This document shows positions 16,412 through 19,723 of a stretch of 19,723 nt of DNA, in pieces. Under the pieces are notes generated by a model. It did no database searches, had not been told where the DNA came from, and was given only the letters and a program-made list of their open reading frames with translations. Each line of letters begins with the position of its first letter. Position 1 is the first letter of the stretch. This DNA comes from CAUZJO01 sp963580245 (GTDB lineage: Bacteria > Sumerlaeota > Sumerlaeia > MVZB01): assembly GCA_963580245.1 (NCBI GenBank), contig CAUZJO010000092.1:1-19723 (forward strand), read 5' to 3'. Made by a program: the position numbers and the translations under genes.

Positions 16412-16461
16412 CATGACTTTGGATCCAGGTTTTTGGGGTTCGAGTCCTGCCGGGCGCGCCA
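16412..16461 (+). pseudogene. 3' half of a tRNA (orphan fragment)
   Basis: The plus strand shows the tail of a tRNA. A 7-base anticodon-like loop CTTTGGA (16417-16423) is followed by a 5-base variable region, the T-loop TTCGAGT (16439-16445) within GGGGTTCGAGTCCTGC, then CGGGCGC, a discriminator G and an encoded CCA (16459-16461). Spacing matches tRNA numbering exactly. No matching 5' acceptor (GCGCCCG) or D-arm lies upstream, and the T-stem has mismatches. Such 3' halves are commonly left as attachment-site copies by elements that integrate into tRNA genes. A prophage remnant starts about 400 bases downstream, which fits. Confidence 0.55.
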
Positions 16462-16488
16462 TCATTTCGGCCAATGAAATCAGGGATT

Positions 16489-16514
16489 TTGTGAGTATTC
16501 GCGCGAACTCACAA
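16489..16514. repeat. 26-base palindrome upstream of the SGNH gene
   Basis: TTGTGAGT (16489-16496) is perfectly complementary to ACTCACAA (16507-16514), with a smaller TCGCGCGA palindrome between them. It lies about 150 bases upstream of the SGNH hydrolase start on the minus strand, so it could be an operator for that gene, or a short terminator hairpin or end of a mobile segment. Confidence 0.5.
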
Positions 16515-16531
16515 GCCCCCGATTTTACCTT

Positions 16532-16650
16532 TTCATTCCCGTTCATTCCGGCTTGATTCCGCCTACGTTCTGGCAACATCCTGGCAACATGCCGGGAATC
16601 GTTCATGTGTGAACATTCTCCCCCGGTCGGGGCCGACCCTGGCCGGGGGT
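16532..16650. repeat. 119-bp structured direct repeat, copy A
   Basis: It matches 19018-19136 at 113 of 119 positions in the same orientation with no gaps. It contains a tandem TGGCAACATnC pair, a small hairpin GTTCA-nnnn-TGAAC (16601-16614), and a G+C-rich hairpin CCCCCGG...CCGGGGG (16620-16649) with T-rich sequence after it, like a terminator. It immediately precedes the prophage-derived genes. Confidence 0.85.
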
Positions 16651-16857
16651 TTCTTTGCCCCAAATCAACCACACCCGTCAATGAAAGGAAAGCGTCGTCA
16701 TGCTTGAACAGTTCAAGGACCGGTTCATCACCCGGCGCGACCAGTGTTGCAGCCTGCTGAATCCACGATCTGAACCCGACCCGGCTTGTAAGTGGGGTCC
16801 GGCGGAGAAAAGTCCGCTACGGGCCTGCAATCGATTCATTCGACAAGGAGAACAACC
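16651..16857 (+). other. Short spacer with a possible phage gene stub
   Basis: AAAGGAAAG precedes an ATG at 16700 that begins MLEQFKDRFITRRDQ. The frame then runs out of frame into the next gene and shows no further pattern. It may be the surviving first codons of a deleted prophage gene. The rest of the spacer carries the AAGGAG site (16845-16850) of the next gene. Confidence 0.25.
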
Positions 16858-17655
16858 ATGCGCAGCTTCGTTTACTTACTCCCCGGACGCTTCGGGGCAT
16901 CTCCAGCCGTCTTGGATGAGCTGGGCCTCACGCCTCTGCTTGGCCGGGTGGTTAGCTATCGCGAGAGGTTTTCCGGCCCCGGAGACGAACCCGGCGTTTT
17001 GGTCTGTGTGGCGAACGCCAATCCCAGCCTCAAGCCGGACGATTACGAGTGGCAGAAATGTAACGGCGGGGCCTATTGGGTCGGCTGTCACAAGCGCGAA
17101 AAACCACGGCCCGAGGACCTTTGCACGAGCAGTCTCCATTCGGTTTTTCCCGTGGAGATGGGCGACGGCAACCTATGGGACGTTCCGGTGTTGCGGACTT
17201 GCGCCGGCGAACTGATGCCGGGTGCGCGTGTGCTTACCTTGGACGATAACGACGACGTCATCACAAGGGCCCTGGACCGTTACCTGGAACTCGCCCAAAA
17301 AACCGAAAATCTATGGAAGGAATTTGCCGACCGGACCAAGACCGTCAAGGTCGGCGAGCAAGAGCAGGTCACGATCGATTTCAAGGTCGACGATGATTTC
17401 TCGATCGTCTGCGAGGCCCTGGGTTTGTGTTATCACGTCACAAAGTACGAAATTTCCGTTCTCGGCCTGCTCACGCCCTATGCCGTCGTCGAGTCGCTCA
17501 AGGCCATCATCGACTTTCCAACCATCATGGAGCCTTTCGAAGAGGACAAGGCGTCCGGGGAACAAGCAGACGCCCAACCTGAAACCGCTACGGCTGCGGC
17601 CCAGGCTCCAGTCTTGGCGTCGGACAACGCCCCCACACCCGACCAGGAAGGATAG
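16858..17655 (+). CDS. Uncharacterised protein, probably from a prophage tail region
   Basis: AAGGAG lies 7 bases before ATG 16858. The 265-residue product has no signal peptide or membrane helix. Its N-terminal third has four or five cysteines (VCVANANP, QKCNG, WVGCHKRE, DLCTSS). The middle is helical and charged (ALDRYLELAQKTENLWKEF), with an acidic FKVDDDFSIVCEALGLCYHV. The end is a low-complexity Ala/Thr/Pro/Gln tail. I recognise no family. It sits directly before a truncated tape-measure-like gene, five bases away, the usual place of tail-assembly or tail-completion proteins. It could also be a host gene captured with the element. Confidence 0.6.
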   Translation: MRSFVYLLPGRFGASPAVLDELGLTPLLGRVVSYRERFSGPGDEPGVLVCVANANPSLKPDDYEWQKCNGGAYWVGCHKREKPRPEDLCTSSLHSVFPVEMGDGNLWDVPVLRTCAGELMPGARVLTLDDNDDVITRALDRYLELAQKTENLWKEFADRTKTVKVGEQEQVTIDFKVDDDFSIVCEALGLCYHVTKYEISVLGLLTPYAVVESLKAIIDFPTIMEPFEEDKASGEQADAQPETATAAAQAPVLASDNAPTPDQEG

Positions 17656-17660
17656 GTCCA

Positions 17661-18257
17661 ATGGCGAACGTCACTTTCGAGGTTTCCGCCGACACCGCGA
17701 AAGCCGTCCAAGGCTTTCTGAAAATCGTCAACACCCAAAAGCAATCGACCGAAGAGGTCAAGCGGACGAACAGACCCCTCCGCGAGCAGGACGATCTGGT
17801 CAAGAGGGTCGAAGGGTCGGTCGGGAAAATGCTCCTCGGCTTTGGTGCAATAAACATGGCCGTTCGAGAGGGTTTGCGGCTGTTTCAGAACTGGGAGCAG
17901 AACATCGACCGCCTGGGCCAGAAACTCCAAACCCAGGGGGGTGGGTTCGCGTCTTTCGCGTTCCAACAGCCACCAGGGACGGCCGACCCTCGCATTCGGC
18001 AAGTTCAAGGACTGGGTGCTAGTTTCGGCGTCGGTCCTGACTCGTCCGTTGCGCTCGCCAACGCGATTCAACCGACGTTCAGCGGGAATTTCGGTCAAAC
18101 ACTCGCGGCCCTCGATCCGGCATTCCGCGGAATTCAAGCGGGCATCCCCGCCTCTGCGTCTGGTCACTGGCCGCGGTGCTCAGGCCTTCGCCCGCCCAAC
18201 GGCTTCGGCCCGCAAGCAGGTCGCTCTCCAGCGTCGCCTTACCCTGCGGGCCAGTAA
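17661..18257 (+). pseudogene. Truncated phage tape-measure-like protein
   Basis: The frame starts MANVTFEVSADTAKAVQGFL, then KRTNRPLREQDDLVKRVEGS, a helical charged opening typical of tape-measure proteins. A Gly/Ala-rich central stretch follows (VQGLGASFGVGPDSSVALAN). Tape-measure proteins normally run to many hundreds of residues. This one stops after 198. The last 40 residues (GHWPRCSGLRPPNGFG and so on) no longer look like phage protein, which suggests a deletion joining two parts near 18150. An orphan AAGGAGG at about 18274-18280, with no start codon behind it, looks like the remnant start of a following gene. Assignment to the tail region rests on pattern and position only. Confidence 0.45.
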
Positions 18258-18496
18258 ATCATTGATATCACAAAGGAGGATACAACCCCATCCTTTTCAT
18301 TCCCAGGTAACCGGAACTCTCATCGTCGCTCAAGCGAGAAAATGGTTGACGTTCGTCACCACCAAGACGTCCTGTAAACTATAGCGACGCTAAAATGAGG
18401 TTATTCCGCTAAATTCTACAAAAAAATGCTCAAAAATCGTGCGTGCCGAGATTTCGCGTATGACTGGCTGAATTTCCGGGCCTGGCCGAAGCGTCT
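18258..18496. other. Non-coding gap after the prophage remnant
   Basis: No gene is supported on either strand. It contains an unused strong ribosome-site sequence near 18274 followed by CCATCCTTTTCATTCCC, possibly the first codons of a lost phage gene without its ATG. The A+T-rich end (18370-18430) borders the response-regulator stub. Confidence 0.35.
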
Positions 18497-18565
18497 TTCG
18501 GCGCCGAGGGCATATGAGATGTTGTCGGCGATCGCCGGCGCGTCTTCGACGACGAGCATTTTCAT
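18497..18565 (-). pseudogene. N-terminal stub of a response regulator receiver domain
   Basis: From ATG 18565 the minus strand reads MKMLVVEDAPAIADNISYAL then GAE, the first beta strand and helix of a two-component receiver domain, with acidic residues of the phosphorylation pocket (one of the usual pair of aspartates is replaced by alanine). After about 23 residues the pattern stops and the frame reads unrelated sequence to 18416. The phospho-acceptor aspartate and the output domain are missing. It looks like the leftover 5' end of a gene cut when the prophage region was inserted or deleted. Confidence 0.5.
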
Positions 18566-18745
18566 GGCCGGCGGCCTGGAGCATGAGATTGCGCAATGGC
18601 TGAAGGAAAGGGGGGCAGTCGACGCGCGGTGGGTGATCCGAGACACCGGGGCGGAGCCACGCCGGGGAACGCGGTGCTTGGGTGGGCCGTCAAGCCGAGC
18701 CCTCCAACAAGGTTCCGATCGCCGGAATAAGTCATGTGAAATCAA

Positions 18746-18821
<76 letters not shown>

Positions 18822-18879
18822 ACCCGCCCACGCCACGGGTGCTGCGAGGGGACCGCTCCACGGACATCAGTGGAGCCGA

Positions 18880-18955
18880 TGGTGAGCGCGGTGAGACTCG
18901 AACTCACGACCAACGGCTTAAAAGGCCGCTGCTCTACCAACTGAGCTACGCGCCC
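18880..18955 (-). tRNA. tRNA-Lys (UUU)
   Basis: The minus strand starts GGGCGCG-TAGCTCAGTTGGTAGAGC and ends CGCGCTC-A-CCA, with CCA encoded (18880-18882). The anticodon loop CTTTTAA carries TTT, and the T-arm is GTGAG-TTCGAGT-CTCAC. It lies 58 bases upstream of tRNA-Glu on the same strand, so the two are probably one transcript. Confidence 0.95.
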
Positions 18956-19017
18956 ACACACGCACATAACCAGTAGTATCAATACCCTGCGAGAAATCGG
19001 GGGTCAAGTCTCAAATC

Positions 19018-19136
19018 TTCATTCCCGTTCATTCCGGCTTGATTCCGCCTACGTTTTGGCAACATCCTGGCAACATGCCGGGAACCGTTCAGATGTGAAC
19101 ATTCTCCCCCGGTTGGGGCTGACCCTGGCCGGGGGT
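19018..19136. repeat. 119-bp structured direct repeat, copy B
   Basis: It is 95% identical to 16532-16650 with six substitutions and no gaps. Two differences fall in the loop of the GTTCA/TGAAC hairpin, one turns a G-C pair of the inner GGTC/GACC helix into a G-U pair, and one falls in its loop, so both folds survive. It lies 63 bases from the tRNA-Lys gene. The 140 bases that follow (19137-19277) show no gene. Confidence 0.85.
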
Positions 19137-19277
19137 CCTTTTATGGCGCGAAGCGGGCCACGGACGGCCCCAGGCGACCGCCACGGGCAATCGGAAGCCG
19201 GGGCCGACGTTCATACCCTGGCGGCCCATCGGGCCGTGACGGGGCTGGAATCGCTTGACGACTGGACACCGGTCCGC

Positions 19278-19723
19278 CTAGTCCACCAGATAGCCGCTCA
19301 CCTTGATGGGGACGGCGGCTCCATCGAGTCGTTGACCGAAGATCTCGTTCTCCCCGTTGATCAGCGACCCGGTGTCGTCGTCGCCATGCCAAACCACCAG
19401 GTATAGATTGTTGGTGGTGTTGTAGGCGACCTTGGGTCTGTAGGCGTCCAACGAGGCATTCCCGTCACCGCCCATGTCGCTGATGCGGATGTCCGATCCG
19501 ATCTCCGCCCCCGTCGCCCCGTCGATCAGTTGACCAAAGACTTCGTTCTCCCCGTTGACCAGCGACCCGGTGTCGTCGTCTGCCCGCCAAACCACAAGGT
19601 ACTCGTTGTCCGTGCTGTTATAGGCGACCCTGGGGTCGGAGGCGTCATACGCGGCATTCCCGTCGACGCCCATGTCGCTGATGCGAAAATCGTTGCTTCC
19701 GACTTCCGGATCGATCGTGACGG
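19278..19723 (-). CDS. C-terminus of a secreted repeat protein (66-residue period), cut by window edge
   Basis: The minus-strand frame is open to the window edge and ends at 19278. It contains two units of 66 residues (198 bases). Each has DIRISDMGxDGNA, PxVAYNxTxNxYLVVW, DDDTGSLxNGENExFGQ and a DGATGAEI-type end. Such repeats look like blades of a beta-propeller, and the many Asp and Asn residues suggest calcium binding. Proteins of this pattern are usually secreted and large, so many more units probably lie beyond 19723. It ends KVSGYLVD with no anchor. The ATG at 19673 falls inside a repeat and is not the start. Its function is unknown. Confidence 0.7.
   Translation of the reverse strand, partial: VTIDPEVGSNDFRISDMGVDGNAAYDASDPRVAYNSTDNEYLVVWRADDDTGSLVNGENEVFGQLIDGATGAEIGSDIRISDMGGDGNASLDAYRPKVAYNTTNNLYLVVWHGDDDTGSLINGENEIFGQRLDGAAVPIKVSGYLVD

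Noticed and set aside
16337..16681. N-terminal extension of the SGNH hydrolase
   Set aside because: It translates the reverse complement of a tRNA 3' half (MARPAGLEP) and part of the 119-bp repeat, neither of which is protein-coding.
16700..17215. Open frame of 171 codons overlapping the prophage protein
   Set aside because: Beyond its first codons it is an out-of-frame shadow of the gene starting at 16858, which has a better ribosome site and composition.

Overview
The window looks like a piece of a G+C-rich bacterial chromosome, most likely an uncultured Planctomycetota or related PVC/Hydrogenedentota-type lineage. That is inferred from gene style: a bacterial sulfate adenylyltransferase-APS kinase fusion, secreted proteins with Thr-Pro linkers, a PQQ/cytochrome c fusion remnant, and a glucuronate-isomerase-like amidohydrolase. 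There is no 16S rRNA or other marker to prove it.

Left part (1-3430) is a decayed accessory locus. A DUF488 gene with one frameshift overlaps (ATGA) a partner gene. The partner carries three in-frame stops and a late frameshift, and is split by an IS4-family insertion sequence whose transposase is also broken. Reading across the breaks restores one continuous partner protein, which is the clearest result in the window.

Next (3472-6238, minus strand) come a UxaC-like amidohydrolase, a CopD-like membrane protein and a collapsed remnant of a PQQ sugar dehydrogenase-cytochrome c fusion. A gene-poor stretch leads to two secreted paralogues on the plus strand (6713-10052). The first has one copy and the second two copies of an unrecognised domain of about 300 residues, and each gene ends in a hairpin terminator. 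An NRAMP-like transporter with altered metal-site motifs follows.

The minus-strand block 11483-16336 is mostly housekeeping. sat-cysC and cysH carry out sulfate activation and APS reduction, with a long nested inverted repeat between them. surE and a membrane-anchored SGNH hydrolase lie upstream.

The right part (16400-19136) is a scrapyard of mobile DNA. It holds a 3' half of a tRNA, a palindrome, two 95% identical 119-bp structured repeats flanking a prophage remnant (a tail-region protein and a truncated tape-measure-like protein), a response-regulator stub, and intact tRNA-Glu and tRNA-Lys genes. A secreted repeat protein with a 66-residue period runs off the right edge.

No complete new defence or metabolic system can be claimed. 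The best leads are the one- and two-copy secreted domain family with its structured 5' leader, the 119-bp structured repeat, and the atypical NRAMP protein.
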